Assembly: GCF_963676685.1 (NCBI RefSeq) | Contig: NC_092349.1 | Location: 77,698,604-77,762,603, forward strand | Length of the DNA: 64,000 nt | DNA from: Mytilus edulis | Lineage: Eukaryota > Mollusca > Bivalvia > Mytilida > Mytilidae | Direction of reading: 5' to 3' | Shown here: positions 22,530 through 34,989 of the stretch, in pieces | Position numbering within the stretch: position 1 is the first letter of the stretch | Layout: each line of letters starts with the position of its first letter | The notes under the pieces: model-generated | Told to the model about the DNA's origin: nothing | The model's database searches: none | What the model saw: the letters and a program-made list of their open reading frames with translations, nothing else | Translations under genes and position numbers: made by a program

Positions 22530-25500
22530 GTGAGTATTGAATTGATATTAATAGTTTAATTCTTTATTATGGTTCTATATGACGAGAAACAAACGAAGTT
22601 TCATAAAAGAACAACACAAAAGATTTTTTATTTAATAAGGAATCTTAAATATTCACATCAAAAGTTAGAAAAATTAACAAAATTGGAACATAAGAGGATG
22701 TCAGAGCGATAGGAAACTCCTGCACGGTACAATTGAAAATCGTCAATATTTCAGTTGACCCATATTTTGTCATTAGTAATAACATATCATAATTCAATCT
22801 TTAGTTTTTAAACAGTTCAAATAAAGCCCGGACATGACTTAAATCTTTTTCCAATCTTCCAAGAACCATATTTCTAAAGTAAGGTTGTATATTTTGTTAC
22901 TTTACAATACCGATTGATATTGATCCACAAATGTCAACGCTGCACAATTTCTTATCAAATTCAATGCTCTAGTTGATTTATTCTTCAACATTAAAAAATA
23001 GCAGATCATTACATGGCATTTTTCATATCAAATATGTTATCAGCTCAAGGTTAAATATCAACCAACAGACCCGAAGGCACGACGTATGATGTTGACCGAA
23101 GGTTCATATTACATTTAATATGAACAATTACATGTGAGGATTGTTTTTAGCATTGCTTGTTGTTCGGTGGGAGCTAAGGCTCTGTGTTGCAGGCCGTACC
23201 TTGACCTAAATAACCTATTTTCCCTTCGAAAACAAAACAGCTCAATAAAAGTCTGTAAAAGAGGGACGAACGATATCAGAGGATCAGTCAAACTAATAAA
23301 TCTTAAATAAACTGACAACGACATACCGAATTAGACTATTTTCCGGATTTGTAATAACATAAGCAAAACGACGGTTGCCCCATGTTGGGCAAGATCTGCC
23401 TACCCCTCCGGAGCACCTTTTCGGTAGGGTTCATGCTGCTTTGTTTTCTATGTTGTGTCTTCTGTACTATTATTTGTCTGTTTCTTTATAAATTTTTAGC
23501 CATGGCGTTGTCAGTTTATTTTCAATCTATGAGTTTGACTGTCCATCAGGTATCTTTCGTGCCTCTTTTCGAACAGACATTTAAAAAAAATTAATTGATC
23601 TTTACAATGTGTAACCATTGTTTAGATATATTACTTGTCTATAGCAAAATGATAAATGTTTTTTGTCTGTGCTATGTGTTCTTCCGTTTGTTTGTAATGT
23701 CACGTAGTGTTGCTGTTTAATGAATATTGTTACCATTGCCATATATGCGGGAGGATTGGCTAGCCGTACAACCAGGTTCAACTTATCATTTTTCCTGAAA
23801 AATGTCTTGTTCCAAGTCAAGAAAACGGCTCTTATTATTAAATAGTCAGTTTCTAAGTATTTTGGAGTTTGTTTTGCTGCAAGTCAGTGTTTCTGTTTTT
23901 CAGTTGTTTTCCACTGGTATTTGATGGCTATCCCTCGGTTTAAGAATTGTTTTCTCTCCCTGCAAATTAAAAAGAAAACAACTCTTGAGATTGATCCAAG
24001 TTTAATTCCGAAGAGTTGTGTAATTTTAATACGATGAAACATAATATTGCGTTTTGTAGAAAATTTCGCTAAACGTTTTTATCGTCTTTTGTACAATTTG
24101 ACTTTCCCCGCTTATAGCTTTTAAACCTTACACCAGATATTTGAAACGATTTTAGAATGGTACTACAGTTAACAGAATTTGGGTTTAAAGTTATTAGATT
24201 GTCAAAAAGGAAAAGTGATATGTTGTGACTTTGAAATTCACAAATCAGGGGCGACAGATTTCTTAGGGATATATTTAAAGTCATAATTCAATAACAACCT
24301 GACAATACCAGAACTAGAAAAAAAGACATGGCATATCTCTATAAAATTACATTCTAATTTACAACATTAGGTCTGATAGAATATTAACAAACATTAAAAA
24401 TTTGCCGTGTTCTCATTTATGGAGTGAAAGTGAAAAGTAAAATAACAAAAATACTGAACTCTGAGGAAACATCAAAATGGAAAGTCCCAAAAAAAAATGT
24501 CAAAATCATATGATAAACCTCTCACTTGTATGACAGTCGCATCAAATTTCATTATATTTATAACGATGCGTGAACAAAACAGACATGATAGGTAAAATTG
24601 TCAAAATAATAACACAGCCATCATCACCGTGGCACAATCTCTCTGAAAGATTTTTTTCAACATGCAAATGAACTGCTAATATTTGAGGATTTCTTGACTA
24701 ACATCACGTATCTGTCACATTAATCACTTTATAATGTAGGATTAAAGGTACGATAATATCATAAATCTTTCATTAAACACTTAGCAAGTAAAAAATACCT
24801 CCCTTGTTGCCTTTGAACTGATTATTTCATTAACAATGTTTTTCTGACTGCAAGTCTGACATAGGTTTACTAGCACATGCACTTGAATTTGTTTACACAT
24901 GTACTGCAACTAATAGAAAGATTTAAAGAGGAATGATAAATTTTTCAAATCATAGATCATTTCTCAAACTCATTACATACTTACTTAATTTCAACGACGT
25001 TTTTTTTCAAATCAAGAGATATCTCATAATACTATAAATAATGTATATATGTTTGCACCATTGGAAATGCACTTCCCTGACCTCAGTTGTTAGTTTTACT
25101 GTTTTAAACCTTTTTTAGTGTAATAAATCTAACGAATTTGAAAAAAGGAAGTGATTTCTGATTATTTCTTTTAAAAGAAGTACACGAATCATTGAACTCA
25201 TGCAACATTAAATATATGCTTGTAATTAGCTTAAACAAATGCAATGTTACTATTTTAATTATACAAGCACAATTGCGACTGTCATGAGAGGATAAGCTAG
25301 CTTTAAAACTAGGTTTAATAGGATGATTGGAGAAATTAATTTCAAAATGACATCTTTGATGAATGAATAGTTGAAATTTAGTTATATGTATTCTTATGGT
25401 TTCTTTTTAAGGTATACATCAGGACACAACTTCAGGTTAGTTAGAGAAAAATGGTTTTTTCATAGAACTACCACAGAACTAGTGTACCGAATAATGTATT

Positions 25501-28500
25501 CGTATTGTAATGTTGCACAATAATATATAGCATATGAAAGTGAAAGGAACATGTTACAATAAAACAGAAGACCGATATGAAGTTAAAGACTGATCATCCG
25601 GTGTTCGAAATTGTAAATTCTAATATAAAAATGTTCATTCATTTTTAAGATGAATAAGAAGGGATACACTATCTAAGTTTAACTGTAATACATCTAGTAT
25701 ATACTTATTAACAAAAGATATACGAAAGATACCAGAGAGATATGCAGGTTCATATATCAAAAATAAACTGAGGAAAACCATGGGGAAAAAAACGAAAACA
25801 ACCATAACGTAACCAACAGTACACAAAAGAAAGAAAAAAAATCCACAAAGACTGCGACACACAAACCCCGCCAAGAATGGCTTTGATCAAAGGTGCTCCT
25901 AGACATATCCTGCTCTATATCTTGCACCTGTAGTGTTGCTTATTTCAATACAGAGTAACGATAAAGCTTAATTGTTTGATCACGTTCATGGAAATGATAG
26001 TGGGATGGTAGAAATAATTATATCCGTCATCCTCTTTGAAACAGATATCTCATAACAGTAAACCAACTCGGAATGGCGTCTGTAAAATGTTCGAAGGGAT
26101 GATTCCAAGTTCACGACTTGACTTTGAATTTAGATTATAAAGCGATTCGTTTATGAAATGCAAATTCTAAATCTTGTTCAAAGTTTGAAGTTATAATTTA
26201 TAGTGATTAAAGATAATAACACAAGGTTGACTGATGTACTCCTATTTGTGACATTTTTCCCTATTATGTCTATTTTTTATGCCCCACCTACGATAGTAGA
26301 GGGGCATTATGTGTTCTGGTCTGTGCGTCCGTTCGTCCGTCCGTCTGTTCGTACGTCCGTCCGTTCATCCGTCCGTCTGTTCGTTCGTTCGTCTGTCCCG
26401 CTTCAGGTAAAAGTTTTTGGTCGAGGCAGTTTTTGATGAAGATGAAGTCCAATCAACCTAAAACTTAGTACACATGTGTTCCTTATGATATGATCTTTCT
26501 AATTTTTCTAAGTTCTGACACCAATTTCACGGTCCACTTAACATAGAAAATGATAGTGCGAGTGGGGAATCCGTGTACTGGGGACACATTCATGTTTTGT
26601 TCAGTCATCGTTGTCAAGAAAATGAAATTGTATACGACTGTCTTATAAGCGGGAAGTTTAGCTTGCTATAAAACCAGGTATAATCTATCATTTTCTACAT
26701 AAGAAGTACCACGTCAGGAATATGACAGTTGTTGTCCATGAATTAGACATGATCGATGTTAGTTAATTGACCCATTGATTTTATTCCTAATTAAAGGATT
26801 TTAATTTCGTCAACTATACCAACATTAAATATTGTTTGTATCAGTACTTATATTGATTTAGATTTGAAAAATTGAAACATGACTAAATATATAGATATAT
26901 ATATTTACAAATATGTGAAATCATAACCCTATATTCTGTCGGCAATGTTAACTTATGTTTTGACATGTGTCAGTTCAAAGTCAGGAGTCAGTGCTTGTGA
27001 TTGGTTCATTTATGTCATCAATTGTTTTAATTTTAACTTAGGCTGTTTGTCTTCTCGTTTGAATGGGTAATGATTTATCATGCTTTTGGTAGCCGCCTAA
27101 ACGTTGAGGAGTTTTTCTCTTTGTTCGTCAATCTATAATTGCTAGCAACCACTTCTTTTTATCTCTTGCGGAATTTTGTCTTAATGGCAATTAAACAGCA
27201 TCTCATCTGTTGTTTATGGGTATAAATACTTAAATAGATGTTGCCCAATATATTGTTCTGTTTTTATTCTAGTAACTTACACGGTAATACCTGATCAAGA
27301 AGATGGCAAAGACATTATAAGTGTGTCCTGTGCAGATGGTAAATTATTAGCAACTGTTATGGTTTAATATTTGAAATTAGTTTTTGTTGTCTATACTGTT
27401 TCACATTTTGTATGTTTATGCGTTGATTTATAAATTGAATCTCTGCTCCTTCTTACTGCATAAACGTTTATCATATCACGTCTTTGAAACAAATCGGAAC
27501 ATCTACCAATAAATTCAGATCATCAAAAACATAGTAGTCCGTTTATACTTATTTCTTTGTTTGTATGTTTGCGTCTTGCTATTAGTCCCGATAATACATT
27601 TGTTTCGTAGTGCATTTTGTTTAGACAATAAATTCAAATTCAAAAAATTGCACCTGCTCTATCTCAAAAAGTTATAACAGTTTATTGTACTACTATTGGG
27701 AAAAATAATATCAAAATTATAGAAACTTCTACTAGCTCTAACTCAACATATTGACAATTCTGTGTTAACGGGGTCTTAAATTCAGTTTGACAGCTTCAGA
27801 CGTACTTATTTTTGGACCTTTTTTTTATCTGGACCAAATCATTACTTAATATAAAGATTCAGCACCCTCATTTTTTAAATATGTAATTTCATTCCCTTAC
27901 TTAATATGTCATGCATAAAATATCAAGAAATATATTGCGAAAGTGTATAAAAAAGCAAGTTATACACTGTTCACACTAGGAACTATATTCGTAGACAACG
28001 AAAACTAAAGGACGATAACTGTATCCTTGCACCAGTATATCCCTTAGTACAATCACAGTCCAACAGACAAGTCATATATGTATAACTTATATTATAATAT
28101 CCAAACAATCACATGATCCATATAATGCATCGAATATAACAATACAAATGAGAAAGTTGTATTATTTTTAAAGTTTTACTTAAAACAAGTGCCGTTACAC
28201 TTTTCGACTACATTCTAGTGTACTTGAATACATATTAACCATCCAACAATCCTATTTCAGAAGCATGTTTTTTTTAAACTTCAACGACCGTAATACAGAT
28301 ATTTCACTTTTTTGATTTGTAGCAAGTGTTGTTGATTAAACGATGCTGTTTAATGTCCTACATTTGGTCATCTTTTTATCAGATTTGATCGAAAACAATG
28401 AAATGAAATACCAATGACCGCAAATATGTATATATTTATAGACGCAAATGTTGCCAAAGAAGAGACAAATAACACACCTAAACAAGGAGACGTGTCCATT

Positions 28501-31500
28501 TTTTTAAGAGACGAACATGACATATTATTGCTTGACGTTAAGCTGACTAAACTCCGCTGTAACAGACGAATTATGAAAATTGACAGTCCGAATGGTATAC
28601 AATTAGGATATGTTAAAAAGGGGTTTGTTATCATTTTTGAATTCACTTTGACTTGATAATTAATTGGTGTAAAAACTGAACTAGCTCTCTACATGCATCA
28701 ATTTCTCTTTCTCTTTCGGAATTATCATGTAAAAATATACATTTTCTAGGCGATGACATTATAAGTGACAATTCTCTATTGAATCAATAACCTATTTTTC
28801 ATGAGGCAGTTTACAATATAATGCATGTATGAGTATAAATGAGAGGCAGTAGTTAGATATTCAAATGTGAAGAAACAATATGATGCAAATCAAGATAAGG
28901 AACAAAACTCAGGCATTCGAAAAAGCTAAAAAAATGAGACTGGATCCACCTATAGGGTAATTTATTACATACAACTTTACACGCAGTCAAGATGTCAAAA
29001 TGAGGACAAGAACAATATCCGAATATTAACAGATTTTAGGACTGATAATATACACTTAGATCTAAAACCGGAAACACATAATAAGGTTAAGGCCGAAGAC
29101 TGACACACCGTGTGTAGATCAAGCATATAATGTATTCATAGGGCTTCGTTGTCCTCTTCTGTTGCACAAACAATCAGACATCCATATAACCAGGCAGCTG
29201 AATATTCAATGTGAAAACAATTAATAAGCTTATAAATTTACCCGTTTCGAGACAAAAAACGTATTGAAAAACAATGCTGTAACTGCAAATTAATTATTAT
29301 TAATCATTTTTAATCACCAATTGAATAAATACATACATTTTATTAAAGGAACGGCTAAAGATAACAGTCTTTCAAACTTATCAGCTGACATTGCCTTGGC
29401 AAACAACGGAAAAGAGAAACAAAAAACAAAAGATAACAAAAATATACAAAACACATTAAAAACTTAAGACAGAGCGAATACAAGATTAACCAGAACAGAA
29501 AATTAGCATAAGTCTAACGGAATATTGTGTCACTGTAGTGCTATTATTTTGTAGACGCTTTTCCGCATATGAAATATGTGATGCCAACCATCAAAGTATG
29601 TTCAATATTGATATGCAATCAAAGAACCATGAATACATGTCTGAGGTAATGTAAATTCAAATGTAACTTTCTGTGTCGTTATGGTACAATAAATGCAGTA
29701 TAGGATTGCAGAAGCAGGTTTCGGGACAATGTGGTTTGAATTTTGTAGTTTTTAGTACTCTTAAATGTGATATATCCTTCGACTTTATACTTTTAAATTG
29801 ATTCGAGTCCTACTGATGAGTCTTGTGTAGGCAAACCATGTGTATGAGGAAGAAGATCATTGACTTGGTATTCTCTTTGATAAACGATCATTTTGGAAAT
29901 TAAGTCTCTACATGAAAGGCAGATGCGTTGCTCATAAAATTATTTGGGGAAAATGAGTTCATATTGCATTTGTCTCGTAAATATATGATCATACAGTTTT
30001 TAATTTTCTCACAAGCAGACCATTTTTAAAAGCATAGTCCTAAAGCGACTTTGATAAATTGTGTCATTTCGTACATGACTGGCATGAGTATAATTTATAT
30101 TTACACGTTTGCAGTGCAAATATAACCACTGATAAAACGCGTTACATGTACAAATTATATTTGTTTTTGGTGATACGAAAACAACTTTTCAACATCATGA
30201 AATACGTTTTGAATTAAAATCCTTAAGGTTCAAATCTTATTAAGTAGAATCGTGATTGATGCTTTTACATATGTTAGAAAAAAAGTCAATATATCTATGA
30301 GTTCTGAAATTGAATTAAATTTGTATTTCAAATACAATGAAGTATGTTTTGCAACAAACAACATAAATATTATTTAATTTTAATTGTTAGGTTAAAAACA
30401 CGAAAAATGGGAATACAATAGCGGTAATCAAACAACGCCAGATTGATTCAGACATGTTGTCGTTTCAGATTAATTGTAAGTATAAAAAAAAATGCGTCCG
30501 AAGCGCTTTTCTAGATTAATCTTCAACGGGAACGCTCAAAGCCAAACATATGAAATCCGAGTGATGTATATGTACCGAAGCAGTCGAAGAGCTATATAAC
30601 AAAATAACCTAAAACAAATACTAAGTAGCCAAATTCATCTATGGTCAACTTTGCCTTAGGGAGTTGAAACCTTAGTTTCTTTATAATCTCAAAATGTGTA
30701 ATGGACACATTACGAAAGGTTTGTTATACATTATGTCAGTATCGAAGTACTGACTACTGAGCTGATAATACCCGCGGGGACTGATAATCCATAAGCAGAG
30801 GTATCGAACCAGATGTAAAAATTGAACACGTTTAATAGTTTCATGCGTAAGACACACTATCCAAAAGAGACTTCACTCAGATGTTCTGTTAGGTGTGCGA
30901 TATTGTTTGTCTCTATGAACGGTATCCGTAGTGTTGGCTTTGAGAAAAAACACTTCAACACATACGAAAAAGAGGATGGTATGCAATTAATAATTGTCAC
31001 GATCAACAGTGCTTGCAATCATCATTGTATAACGGCTATCAATAAAGGCAACAATAGTAGAACGTGACGGTGCCCAAAATGAACATATTTTGACAGTTTT
31101 TTCCTCAAGTTTTTGATGATCAAAACAATAAAATCCACACTGTTTTTAATTTGTTGCTGTATCCTTCTTTATTTGATTTGATTATTAATCCATATCATAT
31201 TGAGTCATAAAAGAAAAATTGGTTTGAATCGACCTGCAAACTATCCATGATTCTGTAATGAGAAGTACCTAAATTGCATCCCTACTTAAATTCACATCAT
31301 TATTTTGTTTTAAATATTTAGAACAATTTGACATAAGAACAAGGTCATTATTCGTTTCTTTGAAATGGATGCTTGTTTTATAGTTTTTTGGTTAATATTT
31401 AAAAGATGACTTTTTGTTAACATCGCATGGCGGTGTTTTCGTACATTTTTCCTTTCCATTGAAAGCTTCATCTGTTGATATAAATTGTGAACGTTTAGTG

Positions 31501-32336
31501 TATATTTGAATATATTCACATATTTTGAAAGACATGATTTATGTCAAATAATCTAAAAACATATTGATTATTCTCAAAGAAGACTTTTAAGAATTTTTCA
31601 GCTGTTTATGTTGAATAGGAGAAATTTTGGCACTCGGTGCAATTTGGGTAGCCAGACGTTACAGAAAACCATTACTAAATGATAGATTAGCGTTATCTTT
31701 TAAACCCGGTTTAAACATTTCCAAATACACATAAATTATGACCACTTCTGCAAGTGACTGCAGATACCTTTTTAATAATCAGGTACAATTGTTGTTCTAC
31801 TCGACAATTCATTTATTAAACAAATATTCACATATTTCTTTAACGCCATAAAGGTGATTTACGCGCAGTATTTAGCATTTGAACTTTATATTCTATCGGA
31901 TAATACGAATACATAACGGGTACGGGTCAAAATAAGATTATTATGTTTTGTTTGACAAATCTTGAATTTATTACTTTCAGATAAATCAGCACTAACCACT
32001 TTACAGAAAGTTCTAATTATGGTTGCGGGAATAAGTGAAATTCAAGAGCAACAGGAAAATCATCTGTGTTCTTTCGCAAGATGTTTGCTTATACCCAAAT
32101 ATTTTATTGTGTCAATTATATATTTCATGATTGGGTTGTTCAGTATTGTTTTGTATATTTTTGTACTTATTGATGCATTGTTTTTACTTGCTTTTATAAT
32201 TATGGCATACTTAAAAGGTAAAGGTCGAAAAATAGATGAAGCTGTTGAGAAATGGGGAAGCTGCATTGGAAACATGAGTACGATTCCTTGTACAATTTAC
32301 AGAAACTTGAATGAATTCTTTGATATATGTCTGTAA
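22448..32336 (+). CDS. Scramblase-like two-helix membrane protein gene, copy B (intact model)
   Basis: Six exons: 22448-22529, 25412-25435, 27273-27338, 28442-28626, 30391-30475 and 31981-32336. They sum to 798 nt in consistent phase, 265 residues plus stop. ATG at 22448 aligns with the starts of A and C. Residues 13-27 (GHIDKLDTIIIHHK), the CNRRIMKIDSPNG region and LGYVKKGF (to about 119) resemble, in order, the first half of phospholipid scramblases, which move lipids between membrane leaflets. The usual scramblase C-terminal half is absent. Instead residues 188-225 form a long hydrophobic stretch with Asp212 in the middle, read as two short helices or a hairpin, then a soluble tail of about 40 residues. 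No signal peptide is visible. The exon 5 boundary is the least certain. AATAAA signals follow. No ankyrin partner is seen upstream. Function is inferred only. Confidence 0.72.
22976..23160. repeat. 195-bp direct repeat, right copy
   Basis: Second copy of 21445-21640, about 1.53 kb away in the same orientation, inside the first intron of copy B and followed by a shorter family a fragment (to about 23215). Confidence 0.8.
23325..23580 (+). repeat. Dispersed repeat family c
   Basis: 'tgccccatgttgggcaagat', 'gccatggcgttgtcagttta' and 'gagtttgactgtcc' match 53855-54140. A shorter reversed piece lies just upstream at about 23255-23310. Confidence 0.75.
25412..25435 (+). CDS. Copy B 24-nt microexon
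   Basis: Between 'ctttttaag' and GTTAGT. It adds IHQDTTS plus split codons and keeps phase 1. The GTTAGT donor is the same in all three copies. Confidence 0.75.
25720..25960 (-). repeat. Dispersed repeat family c
   Basis: Reversed and degenerate: 'gaaagataccagagagatat', 'aataaactgaggaaaaccat' and 'cctgctctatatcttgcacc' correspond to the family c consensus. Confidence 0.65.
26275..26600 (+). repeat. Dispersed repeat family d with a (cgtc/gttc)n tract
   Basis: 'tatgccccacctacgatagt', a pyrimidine/purine simple repeat of cgtc, cgtt and gttc words (26320-26400), then 'tttttgatgaagatgaagtc' and 'cggtccactta'. The same order occurs at 51400-51880. Confidence 0.8.
26625..26735 (+). repeat. Dispersed repeat family e (partial)
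   Basis: 'ataaaaccaggtataatcta' and 'aggaatatgacagttgttgt' match family e, placed directly after the family d copy in the second intron of copy B. Confidence 0.65.
27273..27338 (+). CDS. Copy B exon 3
   Basis: Begins after 'attctag' and ends at GTAAAT, 66 nt, phase 1 on both sides. Reads TYTVIPDQEDGKDIISVSCA. Unlike copy A the frame is intact. Confidence 0.82.
28442..28626 (+). CDS. Copy B exon 4 (scramblase-like strand region)
   Basis: Starts after 'tttatag' and reads GDVSIFLRDEHDILLLDVKL, then CNRRIMKIDSPNGIQLGYVK. Aligns without gaps to 63028-63212 in copy C. The 3' border is either GTTATC at 28627 (phase 0, used here) or GTTTGT at 28623 (phase 2). Confidence 0.82.
30391..30475 (+). CDS. 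Copy B putative exon 5
   Basis: Between 'aattgttag' and a consensus GTAAGT donor, 28 codons plus one base: KNTKNGNTIAVIKQ, then DSDMLSFQIN. The phase fits the last exon exactly. Similarity to the mid-part of scramblases and to the putative exon at 15540 is weak. Confidence 0.6.
31981..32336 (+). CDS. Copy B last exon (membrane segment and C-terminal tail)
   Basis: Enters after 'tactttcag' in phase 1. Reads KSALTTLQKVLIMVAGISEI, then a long hydrophobic region (YFIVSIIYFMIGLFSIVLYI, LIDALFLLAFIIMAYL), then a KGKGRK-type basic patch, and ends NLNEFFDICL. The same layout occurs in copy A at 18235-18614. Confidence 0.85.
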
Positions 32337-32399
32337 ATGTAAATTGATCATGTATTCTAAAATATTTTAAGGTATACACTAGTTTATTTCTTAGATGAA

Positions 32400-32417
32400 A
32401 ATAAATGAATAAATAAA
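32400..32417 (+). other. Poly(A) signals for copy B
   Basis: Three overlapping AATAAA hexamers within 64-81 nt after the TAA stop. Confidence 0.6.
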
Positions 32418-32825
32418 CTTATTCCTGACTCAATTTTGATTTAATGGGTGCTGAAAACCTGGTATGATAAAACATGTGCGACTTCGTTCCTAAATCATCA
32501 ATCACATTAGAAGTAAATATTTTCCTAATATTATAAAAGTGAGCAAAATGTATTCAATCATACCGATTTTCAATATATGTATGATTGTTTCAACTTAGTA
32601 TACCATCGTTTATTTTTCTTTTAAGATTTGCACTTTTATTGGTAAATACAATCTGCTTTTGAAATGGTTCGCTTGTTTTTAGCCAATGAAAAGTACGAAG
32701 GCTAATAAACATATATGTAATGTTATTATAGAAAAAATGTTTGCTTTGGTCTATGTCTTTTTTGTTTTATAAACGGGTATATTATATATACCGGATCATA
32801 TAGGGAAAAAAAAGATTTGCACTTC

Positions 32826-33165
32826 ACTAGATAAAATTGAGAATGGAAATGGGGAATGTGTCAAAGCGACAACAACCCGACTATAAAGCAAACAACAGCC
32901 GAAGGCCAGCAATGGGTCTTCAATGTAGCGGGAAACTCCCGCACTCGGAGGCGTCCTTCAGCTTGCCTTTAATATGTGAAGGATTTTAGTATGACTTCCT
33001 TTATTACTGAACTAGGACACATTTTTGTTGAGGGGCCAGCTGAAATGCACCTTCTGGTTTTGGATTTTCTGGCTGTGTTGAAGAACCATTGTTGGTCTGA
33101 TATTCGGTCGGGTTGTTGTCTCTTTGACACATTCCCCATTTTCTTTCTCAATTCTTTAACTCTAA
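32826..33165. repeat. Two family b repeats in opposite orientation
   Basis: 32826-32960 is family b reversed ('aatggggaatgtgtcaaagc'), and 32980-33165 is a forward copy ('attactgaactaggacacat', 'gtcgggttgttgtctctttg'). The pair could form a large hairpin. Confidence 0.75.
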
Positions 33166-33627
33166 TAGATTAGATTTTGTCTGATTTCTTCATCTTCTGA
33201 ATTATCCGTTATTAAAAGAGATCATTTTAAATCAACTGTTATAAATGAAAATATTCAAGATTAAGTTTAAAAATTACAAGATGACTTTTACCTGTTTAGC
33301 ATCAAATATTACAGTTTCCTTTCTCTATATTCCTTTCAATTGAATAATTTTTTGTAATACTTAAACATAATCACTATGATTGATTTTGTTCAGAAATATA
33401 CAATGCCATCAACGTTTTGTGCTTAGTACGTTCCTGAAAAGAGCTCTTACTTTTCTCTATATACTGAATGATAAAGCCGAGTTTAGTTTAAGTATTCAAA
33501 TAGAAAGCACTTATCTTTACAGCAGTTATTGATCAAGGATCAATGAAAACACATCGTTCTGAAGTAAAAGGAATTACTGTTCTGAAACTTATGTTGCTAC
33601 AATAATTATCTGTTAAGAATATTATTA

Positions 33628-33767
33628 GTTATCTTGGTGTAATCAGGGGTGTACAGAATTTTACACCGTTGATGAAAATTCATACACCCTGGGGCGCATC
33701 CGAATGGGAGTATGAATTTTCAACAAAGGTGTAAAATTCTGTACACCCCTAATTACACCAAGATAAC
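33628..33767. mobile_element. 140-bp hairpin element (MITE-like)
   Basis: The two halves are near-perfect reverse complements: 'gttatcttggtgtaat' onward at 33628, and 'attacaccaagataac' ending at 33767. The arms include 'aggggtgtacagaattttac' and its complement, with a short unpaired centre around 33690-33713. Non-coding. Confidence 0.85.
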
Positions 33768-34800
33768 GAATTTATTTTTTAGGAACAATTCCTTTACTCA
33801 TTTTTAAACCAGGATGTAAAATTGAAAATTGGTAATGAAAAATTTCCAGTGTAACAATTTTTTAACTTCGATGTTGCTGCGCGTTATCAAATTTATACTT
33901 TTTTTCTTTATTCTGGGGAAAATTCAAAAAAAAATTGTGTTCTTTTGAATTTTCGGGTAAAAAAAAATTTAAAATTAAATATTTTTTTTTTTTATTTTTG
34001 TCCTTAAATTTATCTACCTTTTATTTTTGACATTATATTATTTTTTTTGACATTTTTTTATTTTTTTATTTCGGCAATTTTTTTTTTTAAATATCCAAGC
34101 ACAAGACAAGAACAACCTGTTTGGTGTAAAAATGTGTCGCTAAACCTCTAAAAATCCATACTGTATAGTCGGCTTTTATAGGCACCGAGATGAAAAATAC
34201 AAAACGATCCAATTGCATGTATGTTTTTTAAAATGTTCAATTGACCTCTATTCAATTAGATATAGTTTGTAGATGGAAGTCAATTCACTGTTTCAACATG
34301 TTATAAATACAAGTTTAAATAATTTTGCCCTTTCTTGACTTTCTTGATTTCATGGATCCAATGATTTGTGAGTTGTCACTTTGTAACTTGTGGCATACAT
34401 GAGTTAGATATATACATGTGTTATCTGTTGAATGATTATCCCCCACATGATGTTTCAGGCCTTCGATATCATTGTTGTTAACGAGTATTCCAAGGCAAAT
34501 TAATAACGAATTCTAATGTCTTTGAATTTGGAATCTTTCGTATATTGATTTTTATGTGATACGTTCTTTAAAAATATGTAACGATCTGTAATTGTTTTGG
34601 TAATTCAAATCATAATTTAGCATATGTATTTCAATGACAGTCGTATAATAAAATGATTTTCTATGACATTATTAAAAAAAATGAAATCTTTGTATTATAT
34701 TTGATATCCTCCCCCCTTTTGATTTCAATAAGTTTGGTTTTAGAATAAATAAAATAAGACTCATCAACATGTAGTTATCTTTTAATGTTTGAATTCCTGG
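33768..34800. other. AT-rich spacer, no gene
   Basis: Long T and A runs (33900-34090) and otherwise unique-looking AT-rich DNA. No exon-like segment was recognised. Confidence 0.5.
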
Positions 34801-34804
34801 AGTG

Positions 34805-34844
34805 TATATAACATGCTTAATAGATATATTAAGCATGTTATATA
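34805..34844. repeat. Perfect 16-bp hairpin
   Basis: 'tatataacatgcttaa' at 34805 is followed, after an 8-base loop, by its exact complement ending at 34844. It abuts a family a repeat, whose boundary may be formed by this hairpin. Confidence 0.8.
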
Positions 34845-34849
34845 GAGAC

Positions 34850-34985
34850 CCTTTATAGCTTGTTTTTCGGTGTGAGCCAAGGCTCCGTGTTGAAGGCCGT
34901 ACATTGACCCATAATGGTTTACTTTTATAAATTGTTATTTGGATGGAGAGTTGTCTCATTGGCACTCATACCACATCTTCCTATC
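34850..34985 (+). repeat. Dispersed repeat family a (subtype 1)
   Basis: 'tcggtgtgagccaaggctcc', 'gaaggccgtacattgaccca' and 'gttgtctcattggcactcat' match the copies at 21641 and (reversed) 6160. Confidence 0.8.
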
Positions 34986-34989
34986 TATA

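Noticed and set aside
30822-31067. Plus-strand ORF of 81 codons between copy B exons 5 and 6
   Set aside because: No match to any exon of copy A, and exons 5 and 6 already join in phase without it.
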